64,000 bases of DNA from NCBI GenBank assembly GCA_016869215.1, contig VGEP01000010.1, positions 1-64,000 on the forward strand, in the 5' to 3' direction. The DNA is from Alphaproteobacteria bacterium (GTDB lineage Bacteria > Pseudomonadota > Alphaproteobacteria > Rhizobiales > Xanthobacteraceae). The notes beneath the pieces are model-generated. The model did not search any database. It saw nothing but the letters and a program-made list of their open reading frames with translations, and was not told the origin of the DNA. Made by a program: the position numbers and the translations under genes. Of the stretch, positions 18,339 to 28,273 are shown piece after piece; the first letter of the stretch is position 1, and each line of letters opens with the position of its first letter.

Positions 18339-18683
18339 TCACATCAGGTAGCGCGCCGGCCGATCGGTCGGCGGCCGGCACCATTCCGGACTCGATTCCG
18401 CGGCCGAACGCGCCGGCTTGCTGCGCGAACCGCGGCTCGTGCGCCGCTCTGCGGCCCGCCTGGCCAGAACATCCGTCGGGTCGTGCCAGAGCGGCTCGGC
18501 ATAGGCGTCGCGCAGGTCGCTGCGGGTCAGGCCGATATCGGCCAGCATGCGGTCGTCGAGGCCAGACAACTGACCCGCCATCCGCCGATTACGGAATCGG
18601 CGCACCAGCCACGCGACGGCACAGGCCACCGAACGGCCGGCCTTGAGGGCGGTTGAAGCGGCAATCGCGGCGATCGCAGGCAC
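18339..18683 (-). CDS. DUF1127-domain protein
   Basis: The 114-residue protein carries the DUF1127 core at about residues 45-70: RRMAGQLSGLDDRMLADIGLTRSDLRD. This small Arg-rich module in alphaproteobacteria acts in RNA-linked phosphate/carbon control in the few cases studied. A basic, Ser/Arg-rich tail follows. I use the GTG at 18683, which has GGAG 6 bases upstream (GGAGACTGCC). The ATG further up, at 18737, has no such site. The gene diverges from a LysR regulator over a perfect palindrome and ends at a strong terminator, so it is a single-gene unit probably controlled by that regulator. Confidence 0.82.
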   Translation of the reverse strand: MPAIAAIAASTALKAGRSVACAVAWLVRRFRNRRMAGQLSGLDDRMLADIGLTRSDLRDAYAEPLWHDPTDVLARRAAERRTSRGSRSKPARSAAESSPEWCRPPTDRPARYLM

Positions 18684-18799
18684 GGCAGTCTCCGTTCGTC
18701 CGTTCGAAACCGGAGATGCTCCGCCGCACGGCTGCATTGCTGCGGCGCCGACCGGATGCCTCTCCGTGTCTCTGAACGCCGCACCGTCGCAAATTCCGA

Positions 18800-18828
18800 T
18801 TGATAAGTGAGACGAATGTTTTTAATCT
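18800..18828 (+). promoter_or_regulatory. Putative sigma-70 promoter of the LysR gene
   Basis: TTGATA (18800-18805) and TAATCT (18823-18828) are separated by 17 bases, in an AT-rich patch unlike the surroundings. The expected start of transcription falls inside the palindrome at 18832-18853. Confidence 0.5.
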
Positions 18829-18831
18829 GAC

Positions 18832-18853
18832 CAATCATCAAATATGATGATTG
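18832..18853. promoter_or_regulatory. Perfect palindrome with LysR T-N11-A spacing
   Basis: CAATCATCA (18832-18840) and TGATGATTG (18845-18853) form a perfect 9-bp inverted repeat with an AATA spacer. It contains T-N11-A (T18835, A18847), the classic LysR-type operator form. It lies just after the predicted lysR promoter and upstream of the divergent DUF1127 gene. Confidence 0.65.
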
Positions 18854-18897
18854 TGGGAGCGGCCGCCTCCCCTCCAGCCGGTCCGGGAGTCGCCGCC

Positions 18898-19779
18898 ATG
18901 AGCGCGCTGATCGACATCGACCAACTGCGCACCTTCATCGCCATTGTCGAGACCGGCAGCTTCACCAAAGCGGCGGAAATCGTTCACAAGACGCAGTCCG
19001 CGGTGTCGATGCAGATGAAGCGGCTGGAAGAACGCGTCGGCCGCCCGGTGTTCGCCCGTGACGGCCGTGCCTCGAAGCTCACCGAGGACGGCGAGAGATT
19101 GCTCGACTATGCGCGCCGGATCGTGAAGCTCAACATCGAGGCGCTCGCGGCCTTCGACGACGCCAAGCTCACCGGCCGCGTGCGGCTCGGCCTGCCCGAC
19201 GATTACGCCGACCGCTACTTGCCGGAGATCATGGCGCGGTTCTCGCGCGCCTATCCCGGCGTCGAGCTGACCGTGATGTGCGAGCCGTCGGTCGAACTGG
19301 TCGACCTGATCGACGCCAACGAACTCGATCTCGCCATCGTGACCGACTGCGGAACCGCGCGCGCCTCGGAGACGTTTCGGCGCGAGCGGCTGTTGTGGGT
19401 GACTTCGAACCGGCATTCGCCGCATCTGGAGGAGCCGCTGCCGCTGGCGCTCGGGCGCACCAGTTGCGGGTGGCGGCGCGCGGCGATCGAGTGCCTCGAG
19501 ACGATGGGGCGGCCGCATCGCATCCTCTACACCAGCGCCAATGTCGGGGCGGTGTCGGCGGCGGTGCTGTCGGGTCTTGCCGTCTCGGTGTTTCCGGAAT
19601 CGGCGCTGCGGCCCGGAATGCGCGTGCTCAGCCCGGGCGACGGCTTCCCCGAACTGCCCGCCTGCCGCGTCGGACTGATCCGCAATCCGCACGAGAGTTC
19701 GGCGCTGGCCGACGCGCTCGCCGAGCATATCGTGTCTTCGCTCGACAACCTGTCGGAAGCCGCGCAGGCGGCGGAGTGA
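18898..19779 (+). CDS. LysR-family transcriptional regulator
   Basis: The 293-residue protein has the LysR winged helix at residues 8-65 (LRTFIAIVETGSFTKAAEIVHKTQSAVSMQMKRLEE...) and a periplasmic-binding-type effector domain behind it. The HTH and linker are complete. The first ATGs of the open frame (18844, 18847) lie within the palindrome; I chose ATG 18898, with GGGAG 8 bases upstream, because it gives the standard N-terminus. Its most likely targets are itself and the divergent DUF1127 gene. The effector is unknown. It ends 6 bases from the convergent gshA stop. Confidence 0.92.
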   Translation: MSALIDIDQLRTFIAIVETGSFTKAAEIVHKTQSAVSMQMKRLEERVGRPVFARDGRASKLTEDGERLLDYARRIVKLNIEALAAFDDAKLTGRVRLGLPDDYADRYLPEIMARFSRAYPGVELTVMCEPSVELVDLIDANELDLAIVTDCGTARASETFRRERLLWVTSNRHSPHLEEPLPLALGRTSCGWRRAAIECLETMGRPHRILYTSANVGAVSAAVLSGLAVSVFPESALRPGMRVLSPGDGFPELPACRVGLIRNPHESSALADALAEHIVSSLDNLSEAAQAAE

Positions 19780-19785
19780 CAGACC

Positions 19786-21150
19786 TCAATAGGCGTATTC
19801 GTCGAACACCGGTTCGACCGAACCGCTCCAAGCACCGCGGTACTTCTCCAGCAATTCCTCGGCGGGCGTGACGCCGCGCTCGGCGATTTCCTGCAAGGGA
19901 CGAAGATAGCGCGTCTCGTCGCGGCCGTTGCGGTCGAGGCGCTTGCGGCGGACCAGACCCTGCTCGGCGAGAGCCAGAGTCTCCCGCGTGATGTCCAGCA
20001 GCGTGCGGCCTCGGATCGTGGCCTTGAAGCCGAGCCTCGGCACCTCGTCGCGCAACTTCTGACGCTCGGCCGCAGTCCAGTCCTTCACGATCTGCCAGCA
20101 GGCGTCGAGGTTGGCATCGTCGTAGATCAGCCCGACCCAGAACGCCGGCAGCGACGGCAGTCGCCGCCACGGACCGCCGTCGGAGCCGCGCATCTCGATG
20201 TAGCGCTTGAGCCGCACTTCCGGAAAGATCGTGGAGACGTGGTTGGCCCAATCCGAAATTGTCGCGCGCTCTCCGGGCAGAAGCTTGCCGGCCAGATGAT
20301 CGTGGAACGACTTGCCCGAGACGTCGATGTAGCTGTCGCCGCGCTTGACGAAGTACATCGGCACGTCGAGCGCATAGTCCACGTAGCGCTCGAAGCCGAA
20401 GCCGTCCTCGAACGCGAACGGCAGCATGCCGGAGCGCGCGTTGTCGGTATCCCGCCAGATCTCGGAACGGAACGACAGAAAGCCGTTCGGTTTGCCCTCG
20501 GTGAACGGCGAGTTGGCGAACAGAGCGGTAGCGACCGGCTGCAGCGCCAGCGCCACCCGCATCTTCAAGACCATGTCGGCCTCGGACGAGAAGTCGTGGT
20601 TGGTCTGCACCGTGCAGGTCCGGTACATCATGTCGAGACCGAGCGTGCCGACCTTCGGCATGTACGCGGTCATGATCTTGTAGCGGCCCTTGGGCATCGC
20701 CGGCATGTCGGCGCGCGTCCAGTTCGGCGTCATGCCGAGCCCAAGAAATCCAATGCCGAGCGGCCTTGCGACCTCCCGCAACTGCGCCAGATGCGCGAAC
20801 AGCTCCGCCGCGGTTTGGTGCACGTTCTCGACCGGCGCGCCGGACAGTTCGAACTGACCGCCCGGTTCGAGCGAGATCGCGCCGCCGCCGGTGACGTCGG
20901 CAAGCCCGATGATGTTCTCGCCCTCCATGATCGGCTTCCAGCCGAGCAGGTGCTCCATGCCGTCGAGCAATGCGCGAATGCCGCGCGGCCCGCCGTAGGG
21001 CACGGGCGCGTGGCTGCCGTTTGCGAACGGAAATTTCTCGTGCTCGGTACCGACGCGGAATTGCGCCTTCGGCTTGCAGCCCGCCTCGAACCACGCGACC
21101 AGTTCGTCGCGCGTATCGATCGGCGTCATGTCGATCTGGTCACGGGCCAT
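19786..21150 (-). CDS. gshA: Glutamate-cysteine ligase
   Basis: GshA joins glutamate and cysteine with ATP, the first step of glutathione synthesis. The 454-residue product is of the plant/alphaproteobacterial type (GCS2 clan). It shows FRVGTEHEKFPF at residues 32-43, GGAISLEPGGQFELSGAP, TCTVQTNHDFSSEADM, and RGSDGGPWRRLPSLPAFWVGL. ATG 21150 gives the usual start MARDQIDMTPI; the open frame continues upstream without a better start. Family enzymes are redox-regulated by disulfides. No gshB is in the window. Confidence 0.94.
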   Translation of the reverse strand: MARDQIDMTPIDTRDELVAWFEAGCKPKAQFRVGTEHEKFPFANGSHAPVPYGGPRGIRALLDGMEHLLGWKPIMEGENIIGLADVTGGGAISLEPGGQFELSGAPVENVHQTAAELFAHLAQLREVARPLGIGFLGLGMTPNWTRADMPAMPKGRYKIMTAYMPKVGTLGLDMMYRTCTVQTNHDFSSEADMVLKMRVALALQPVATALFANSPFTEGKPNGFLSFRSEIWRDTDNARSGMLPFAFEDGFGFERYVDYALDVPMYFVKRGDSYIDVSGKSFHDHLAGKLLPGERATISDWANHVSTIFPEVRLKRYIEMRGSDGGPWRRLPSLPAFWVGLIYDDANLDACWQIVKDWTAAERQKLRDEVPRLGFKATIRGRTLLDITRETLALAEQGLVRRKRLDRNGRDETRYLRPLQEIAERGVTPAEELLEKYRGAWSGSVEPVFDEYAY

Positions 21151-21237
21151 GCAGGGTTCCGGCGCAAAAGGGCCGCGACCATAACCACGGCGGCGGCGAT
21201 TGGGCAATCCGGGATGCGTGGGGAACGCATGGCCGAA

Positions 21238-22446
21238 TCAGGCCAGCCGTCGCACCAGCGGCAGGGCGCACAGCGCAACCGCGGTAATAACCGCGCCGGC
21301 AAGGAACGTGGCCTGCGGGCCGGCGGCGTCCCAAAGCAATCCGGCGATGACGCTTGCTGCCAGCATCGCCAGGCCCGTCACCAGATGAAATACGCCGAAC
21401 GCCGTGCCGCGCAGATGTTCCGGGGCGGTATCCGCGATCAGCGCAGCAAACAGACCTTGCGTCAGCCCCATGTGCAGGCCCCATAGCGCGACGCCGATGC
21501 CGATCGCCGCGACACTGGTCCCATAGGCCAGAATCAAGTCCGCCAGCACCAGAACCGCGAGACCTGCCGCCAGCATGCCGTAACGGCCAAGGCTGTCGGA
21601 CAGCGCGCCGGCCGGCCATGCCGCGACCGCATAGACGACATTCATCAGGACCATGACCGCCGGCACCAGCGCGAGCGCAAGCCCCACCGACTGCGCGCGC
21701 AACAACAGGAAGGCCTCGCTGAATCGCGCCAGCGTGAACACGGCGGCCAGGGCGACGACGACCCAGAACGCGCGATCCAGATGCCGCAACGCGCTTCGCG
21801 TCAGCGGAAACCGCGCGGGCTTGGCGCTGGCAGCACGCTGCGGTTCGCGCACAGCGAAGATCACCACCGCAAACGAAAGGACTGCGGGAATGACCGCGAT
21901 CCAGAATATGAGGGTGAAGTCGTTAGCGAACAGCAGCATTAGGCCTACGACCACGAGCGGCCCCAGCAGCGCGCCAACCGTGTCGAGCGACTGACGCAGG
22001 CCGAAGCTCGCGCCGCGAACCTCCGGCGGGCTCAGGTCCGCCACCAGCGCGTCGCGTGGGGCGCCGCGGATGCCCTTGCCGACCCGGTCGACGAAGCGCG
22101 CGGCAACCAGCCAGGAAATCGTCGGCGCCAGCGGAAAGACCGGCTTGGTCAGCGCGGCCATGCCGTAGCCGAGCGCGACCAGAAACTTCCGTTTGCCCAG
22201 AAAGTCGCTGAGCGCGCCGGAGAAAATCCGCACGATCGACGCTGTGGCTTCCGCGATGCCCTCCACGATCCCCACCGTCAGCATCGAGGCGCCCATGACG
22301 GTGACGAGGTAGAGCGGTAGAAGCGCATGGATCATCTCGGATGAGAGATCCATCAGCAGCGAGACAAACCCGAGCGCCCATACGCCCGGCGGAATCTCGC
22401 GCCAGCGCAAGAACGACGCGCCGGCCTTCGGCGCGTTGCCGGACAC
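21238..22446 (-). CDS. MFS transporter
   Basis: The 402-residue protein has about twelve hydrophobic helices and the MFS loop motifs GALSDFLGKRKFLVALGYG (between helices 2 and 3) and DRVGKGIRGAPRDALVADLSP (helix 4-5 region). The latter is typical of a subgroup often annotated as MFS efflux carriers. The second half repeats the pattern with GALSDSLGRYGM. Its ATG abuts the stop of the FadJ-type gene with no gap, so it is probably translated from the same mRNA. The substrate is unknown; context would allow an organic acid. Confidence 0.88.
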   Translation of the reverse strand: MSGNAPKAGASFLRWREIPPGVWALGFVSLLMDLSSEMIHALLPLYLVTVMGASMLTVGIVEGIAEATASIVRIFSGALSDFLGKRKFLVALGYGMAALTKPVFPLAPTISWLVAARFVDRVGKGIRGAPRDALVADLSPPEVRGASFGLRQSLDTVGALLGPLVVVGLMLLFANDFTLIFWIAVIPAVLSFAVVIFAVREPQRAASAKPARFPLTRSALRHLDRAFWVVVALAAVFTLARFSEAFLLLRAQSVGLALALVPAVMVLMNVVYAVAAWPAGALSDSLGRYGMLAAGLAVLVLADLILAYGTSVAAIGIGVALWGLHMGLTQGLFAALIADTAPEHLRGTAFGVFHLVTGLAMLAASVIAGLLWDAAGPQATFLAGAVITAVALCALPLVRRLA

Positions 22447-24660
22447 CTAGGCCGCCTTTCGGCCCGGGGCGAAGCGGCGATAGAAGCTGTCGCCGTCCTT
22501 GGCCATCTCAAGGAGCAGCTTCGCGGGCGCAAAGCGCGGGCCGTGCTTGGCCTCAAGCCTCCGGCACAATTCGACGAAACGCGCCGTGCCCATCATGTCG
22601 ATGTAGGACAAGGTGCCGCCCGAGTACGGCGCAAATCCGAATCCGAGGATCGAGCCGACGTCGGCCTCGCGCACGTCGGTGACCACGCCCTCCTCGAAGG
22701 TTCGCGCCGCCTCCAGCGCCTGCACCACCAGAAAACGCTGCTTCAGCTCCTCGACGTCGAGCGCCTCGACCTGCTCGCGGGTGAGCCGCTTCGGCTGGAG
22801 TTCTGCAATCCCCGGCCACAACCGCTTGGGCTGGCCGGGCGTGTAGTCGTAGAAGCCCTTGCCGTTCTTGCGGCCGAGCCGGCCGTGCTTTTCGACCATG
22901 TCCTCCAGGAGCTTCTTCTGCCCTGGATCGATCGCGCCCGCCCCGAGATCGGCTTCGGCCGCCCGCACGATCCGGAGGCCCAGGTCCAGCGCGGTCTCGT
23001 CGTTGAGCGACAGCGGGCCGACCGGCATGCCGGCCATGCGCGCGGTGTTCTCGATCATCGCCGCGGGAATGCCTTCCAGCAGCATCAGGTGGCCTTCCTG
23101 GATGTAGTTCAGCACGCAGCGGTTGGCGTAGAAGCCGCGCGTGTCGTTGACCACGATCGGCGTCTTGCGGATCGCGCGCACGAAATCGAGCGCGGTGGCA
23201 AGCGCGAGGTCGCCGGTCTTCTTGCCGACGATGATCTCGACCAGCATCATGCGCTCGACCGGCGAAAAGAAATGAATGCCGATGAACCTGGCCGGGTCCT
23301 TCGCCGTCTCGGCGAGCGAGGTGATCGGCAAGGTCGAGGTGTTCGATCCGAACACGACGTCGGGCACGACCGCCTGCACCTTCGCCGTCGCCTCGGCCTT
23401 CACCTTGCGGTCCTCGAACACCGCCTCGACGATCAGGTCGCAGCCTTTCAGCGCGCCGTAGTCGGCGGTGGCCGCGATCTTCGAAAGCACCGCGTCGCGT
23501 TGCGCGGCGGTGGCGCGGCCCTTGTTGACCTGGTCGGTCAGGCTCTTCTGGATACCGGCCTTGCCCTTGTCGGCGCTCTCCTGGTCGCGGTCGATCAGCA
23601 CCACGTCGATGCCGGCCTGCGCGCTGACCGAAGCGATGCCCGCGCCCATGAAGCCCGCGCCGATGATGCCGACCTTCCTGAGTTGCGTGGGCGCGACATT
23701 GGCAGGACGCCTCGCGCCCTTGTTCAGGTCCTGCATCGACACGAACAGCGAGCGAATCATGGCCGCGGCTTCCGGCGAGCGCAGCACCTTGGCGAAGTAG
23801 CGCGACTCGACGGTCAGCGCGCGGTCGAACGGCAGCAGCAGGCCCTCGTACACCACCTGCAGGATGGCGCGCGCGGCGGGATAATTGTCGTAGGTCTCGC
23901 GGCGGTAGATCGCATTCGCCGCTGGGAACGTCATCATTCCCGCCTTCGAATAGACCATGCCGCCGGGCAGCCGGAATCCTTCGGCGTCCCATGGCGCCTT
24001 GGCCTTCGGATTGGCCTTGGCCCATTCCTTCGCGGCTTTGATCAGATCGCCCGCGGGCACGACCGCATCGACGAGCTTCATCGTCTTGGCGCGGTTGAGC
24101 CGAAGCTGGTCGCCCTTGAGGAGGAATTGCAGGGCATCGGCCGGCGCGACCATGCGCGCGACGCGCTGCGTGCCGCCTGCGCCGGGGAACAGCCCGATCT
24201 TGACTTCGGGCAGGCCGACGCGGGTCTTGTCGTTGTCCGCGGCAATACGCTGATGGCAGGCGAGACAAAGCTCGAAGCCGCCGCCGAGCGCGGTGCCGCC
24301 GATCGCGGCGACCCATGGCTTGCCGCTGGTCTCGATCCGCCGGTAGACCTGCGACAGCTTGCGGCTCTCGTCGAACAGCAGCTTCGCCGCCGACTCCTCG
24401 CCCTGGCTCTTCGCCATGTCGCGGAAGGCTTTGTTCAGCGACTCGAGCAGGGTCAGGTCCGCGCCGGCGCAGAACATGTCCTTTCCGGAGGCGATGACCG
24501 CGCCCTTGATCGCGGCGTCGTTTGCGACCTGCTCGACGATCTTCGACAGTTCGTCAATCGTCGAGAGATTGATCAGGTTGGCCGACCGCCCGGCCATGTC
24601 CCAGGTGACGAGCGCGATGCCGTCGGCGTCCACGTCGAGCTTGAAGTTTTCGTAGGCCAT
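22447..24660 (-). CDS. Bifunctional enoyl-CoA hydratase/3-hydroxyacyl-CoA dehydrogenase (FadJ/FadB type)
   Basis: This enzyme performs two consecutive steps of fatty-acid beta-oxidation. The 737-residue product starts with a crotonase domain (residues 1-190) holding the oxyanion segment GTALGGGFELCLACHQRIA and the catalytic Glu segment PEVKIGLFPGAGGTQR. It continues with an NAD-binding domain from about residue 330 (KVGIIGAGFMGAGIA) and the catalytic His motif IGIHFFSPVERMMLVEI. Two C-terminal 3HCDH domains follow. It is complete. Neighbours encode a thiolase and an acyl-CoA dehydrogenase, making a full cycle together. Confidence 0.95.
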   Translation of the reverse strand: MAYENFKLDVDADGIALVTWDMAGRSANLINLSTIDELSKIVEQVANDAAIKGAVIASGKDMFCAGADLTLLESLNKAFRDMAKSQGEESAAKLLFDESRKLSQVYRRIETSGKPWVAAIGGTALGGGFELCLACHQRIAADNDKTRVGLPEVKIGLFPGAGGTQRVARMVAPADALQFLLKGDQLRLNRAKTMKLVDAVVPAGDLIKAAKEWAKANPKAKAPWDAEGFRLPGGMVYSKAGMMTFPAANAIYRRETYDNYPAARAILQVVYEGLLLPFDRALTVESRYFAKVLRSPEAAAMIRSLFVSMQDLNKGARRPANVAPTQLRKVGIIGAGFMGAGIASVSAQAGIDVVLIDRDQESADKGKAGIQKSLTDQVNKGRATAAQRDAVLSKIAATADYGALKGCDLIVEAVFEDRKVKAEATAKVQAVVPDVVFGSNTSTLPITSLAETAKDPARFIGIHFFSPVERMMLVEIIVGKKTGDLALATALDFVRAIRKTPIVVNDTRGFYANRCVLNYIQEGHLMLLEGIPAAMIENTARMAGMPVGPLSLNDETALDLGLRIVRAAEADLGAGAIDPGQKKLLEDMVEKHGRLGRKNGKGFYDYTPGQPKRLWPGIAELQPKRLTREQVEALDVEELKQRFLVVQALEAARTFEEGVVTDVREADVGSILGFGFAPYSGGTLSYIDMMGTARFVELCRRLEAKHGPRFAPAKLLLEMAKDGDSFYRRFAPGRKAA

Positions 24661-24706
24661 CGTTGTCTCCCCTTCCCTCCCGGCAATTGGGGAGGGTCAA
24701 AGATGC

Positions 24707-25171
24707 TCATTCCTTGATCGGCGTACCGTCCTTGCGCATCCAGCGGCGTCCGGACGGATCGCGCTCGATGCGGAAATCGACGTCGAGGTAATGCACCCGG
24801 TCGGCCGGCAGCCGCGTGCCGACTTCGAGATAGAGCGCGTCGCGGCCGGTGCGGTTGATCAGGCAATGGCCGACGCCGCCGTTGGCTTTCCAGCCCGCCG
24901 CATCGCCCGGCCTGAGCACGGTCTCGCCGTCGTTCTCGTGCAGCACAAGCTCGCCTTCGAGCATGAAAATGAATTCGTCCTCATTCTCGTGCCAGTGGCG
25001 CAGCGCCGACTTCGAATGCGCCTTGATGCGCGCGATGTTGACGCCGAACTGCGTCAGCCCCGCGGCGTCGCCGACTTTCTGCTTCTCGCGGCCGGCGATG
25101 ACGGGCGCGAATTCCTTCGGATAGGACGCGAAGTTGGTCCAGGGAATCGTGCTGCGATCGATCTTCGGCAT
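24707..25171 (-). CDS. Cupin-domain protein (first of a tandem pair)
   Basis: The 154-residue single-domain cupin shows motif 1 as LRHWHENEDEFIFMLEGEL (ligands H, H, E) and motif 2 as GVGHCLINRTGRDALYLEVG, preceded by ETVLRPGDAAGW. It is a close paralog of the next gene, with the same length, motif layout and C-terminal sequence pattern (D-x-R-x-ERD...). The pair lies within a beta-oxidation block, three bases apart. An enzyme acting on an acyl or sugar-like substrate is possible, but no reaction is assigned. Confidence 0.85.
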   Translation of the reverse strand: MPKIDRSTIPWTNFASYPKEFAPVIAGREKQKVGDAAGLTQFGVNIARIKAHSKSALRHWHENEDEFIFMLEGELVLHENDGETVLRPGDAAGWKANGGVGHCLINRTGRDALYLEVGTRLPADRVHYLDVDFRIERDPSGRRWMRKDGTPIKE

Positions 25172-25174
25172 GGG

Positions 25175-25648
25175 TCAGGGTTTCCGCGGCGGATACGGCT
25201 CGCCGTTCTTGTGCAGGTAACGCGGGCCGTGCTTGTCGCGTTCGAGCCGCATGTCGATGTCGGAATAGACCACCGTGTCGCTGGGCTTGCGGGTTCCCAC
25301 CTCGATATAGACCGCGTCCTTGTCAGTGCGATTGATCAGGCAATGACCGTCGCCGCCGCCGGCCTTCCAGCCCGCGCAATCGCCGGCTTTCAAGACGGTC
25401 TCGCCGTGGTTCTCTTTCAGCACCAGTTCGCCTTCGAGCACGTAGATGAATTCGTCCTCGGTCGCGTGCCAATGGCGTTGCGACGACCAGGAACCGGGCT
25501 TGAGCGTCGTGAGATTGACGCCGAACTGCGAGATCGCGACCGCGTTGCCCAACCGCTGGCGCGAGCGGCCCGCGAGCGGCTTGTGGAACGGATCGGGATA
25601 GAGAGTGACGGTCTCGACCGGCAGATTCTTGACGTCGATCTTGGGCAT
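25175..25648 (-). CDS. Cupin-domain protein (second of a tandem pair)
   Basis: The 157-residue product starts MPKIDVKNLPVETVTLYPDP and has cupin motif 1 QRHWHATEDEFIYVLEGEL and motif 2 DGHCLINRTDKDAVYIEVG. I use ATG 25648, which has AGGA 6 bases upstream; a TTG two codons earlier is less likely. It lies 21 bases downstream of the thiolase gene and 3 bases from its paralog. The two share the phrases GETVL, GD-x-AGWKA and GHCLINRT, indicating an old tandem duplication rather than a recent one. Confidence 0.85.
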   Translation of the reverse strand: MPKIDVKNLPVETVTLYPDPFHKPLAGRSRQRLGNAVAISQFGVNLTTLKPGSWSSQRHWHATEDEFIYVLEGELVLKENHGETVLKAGDCAGWKAGGGDGHCLINRTDKDAVYIEVGTRKPSDTVVYSDIDMRLERDKHGPRYLHKNGEPYPPRKP

Positions 25649-25669
25649 TTCCAATCCTGGCCGCTGAGA

Positions 25670-26878
<1,209 letters not shown>

Positions 26879-26900
26879 TGGGCGGTGTCTCCTGCCTCTC

Positions 26901-26939
26901 CGTCATTCCGGCCGAACGAAGCGGCTATCCGGAATGACG
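26901..26939. repeat. Inverted repeat between thiolase and acyl-CoA dehydrogenase genes
   Basis: CGTCATTCCGG (26901-26911) and CCGGAATGACG (26929-26939) are a perfect 11-bp inverted repeat with a 17-base loop. TCATTCCGG-type arms are frequent in intergenic repeats of alphaproteobacteria. It may act as a transcript-processing or attenuating hairpin, since no T tract follows. Confidence 0.6.
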
Positions 26940-26963
26940 CCGAGTGGTTGGCCAAGCCTGTGC

Positions 26964-28121
26964 TTACAAACTTCTCGCGATCAACAGCTTCATGATCTCG
27001 TTCGTCCCCGCATAAATGCGCATCACGCGGGCGTCGCGGTAGAGGCGCGAGATCGGGTATTCGTCCATATAGCCGTAACCGCCGAACAATTGCAGGCAGC
27101 GGTCGGCGACGCTGCACAGCAGGTCGGTGGTCCAGTATTTCGCCATCGATGCGGTTTCGGTGTCGAGCTCGCCATGGATGTGGCGCTCGATGCAATGGTC
27201 CACGAACACCCTGGCCACGATCGCCTCGGTCTTGCATTCGGACAGCACGAACTGGGTGTTTTGGAACTCGATGATCTTCCTGCCAAAAGCCTCGCGCTGC
27301 TTGACGTAGTCGGTCGTCAGCGCCACCGCCCTTTCCATCATGGCAACGGCGTGCAGGGCCACGATCAGCCGCTCCTGCGGCAGCTCCTGCATGAGCTGCA
27401 CGAACCCATGCCCTTCCTCGTTGCCAAGCAGGTTCTCGGCTGGAAGCGACACGTCCTCGAAGAACAGCTCCGAGGTGTCGGCGGAGTCCATGCCGAGCTT
27501 CTTGAGCTTGCGGCCGCGGCGGAAGCCCTGCGCGTCGCCGGTTTCGACGACCATGAGCGAAATGCCCTTGGCGCGTTCCTTGGGGTCGGTCTTGGCGACC
27601 ACCACAATCAGATTGGCGTGCTGGCCGTTGGTGATGAAGGTCTTGGAGCCGTTGAGGAGGTAGCGGTTGCCCTTTTTCACCGCTGTCGTGCGTACGCCCT
27701 GCAGATCGGAGCCGGTGCCGGGCTCGCTCATCGCGATAGCGCCGACCAGTTCGCCGGTGGCGAGCTTCGGCAGCCAGCGCTTCTTCTGGTCCTCGGTGCC
27801 GTAATGCAGGATGTAGGGCGCGACGATTCCCGAATGCAGCGGCGCGCCGAAGGTGTCGAAGCCGGCGTAGCTGAGTTCGCGGTTGATCACGGCCTCGTGC
27901 GCAAAGGTTCCGCCCGCGCCGCCATACTCCTCCGGAATCGAGGCGCACAGGAGCCCGGCCTCCCCGGCCTTGGTCCAGACTTCGCGCGGATACATGTGCG
28001 CCTCGTGCCACGCCTCGAAATGCGGGCCGAACTCCGACGCGATGTAGCGCCGGGCCTGATCCTCGAGCAGGACGAGGTCCTCGGTCATCCAGGCCGGACG
28101 GGGAAGATTGAGCGGGCTCAT
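26964..28121 (-). CDS. Acyl-CoA dehydrogenase
   Basis: This flavoenzyme introduces the first double bond in acyl-CoA and passes electrons to ETF. The 385-residue product has the N-terminal helical domain, the FAD/substrate segment GAIAMSEPGTGSDLQGVRT, the middle beta domain, and a C-terminal helical domain. The latter has REAFGRKIIEFQNTQF, LQLFGGYGYMDEYPISRLYRDARV, and the catalytic Glu in YAGTNEIMKLLIA. The length is the usual one. It is separated from the thiolase by an 85-base gap with an inverted repeat and probably heads the leftward beta-oxidation block. Confidence 0.95.
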   Translation of the reverse strand: MSPLNLPRPAWMTEDLVLLEDQARRYIASEFGPHFEAWHEAHMYPREVWTKAGEAGLLCASIPEEYGGAGGTFAHEAVINRELSYAGFDTFGAPLHSGIVAPYILHYGTEDQKKRWLPKLATGELVGAIAMSEPGTGSDLQGVRTTAVKKGNRYLLNGSKTFITNGQHANLIVVVAKTDPKERAKGISLMVVETGDAQGFRRGRKLKKLGMDSADTSELFFEDVSLPAENLLGNEEGHGFVQLMQELPQERLIVALHAVAMMERAVALTTDYVKQREAFGRKIIEFQNTQFVLSECKTEAIVARVFVDHCIERHIHGELDTETASMAKYWTTDLLCSVADRCLQLFGGYGYMDEYPISRLYRDARVMRIYAGTNEIMKLLIARSL

Positions 28122-28273
28122 GGGCTGCCGGATCGCGGGAACGAATCTGTCCGGGGCCAGAATAGCCGCGCGCGACCCGCAGCGCGAGGCCGCTCTCTAT
28201 CGCGCGACCGGCCGGGGCAGTATGCTGCCATACCAAACGGACCCACGAATCCGTTCTTCGACGGGAGGATTTT

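Noticed and set aside
24707-25648. Assigning the tandem cupins as DMSP lyases because a DmdC-like dehydrogenase is near
   Set aside because: DmdC-like proteins are broadly distributed, the cupin motifs are generic, and no other DMSP gene is present.
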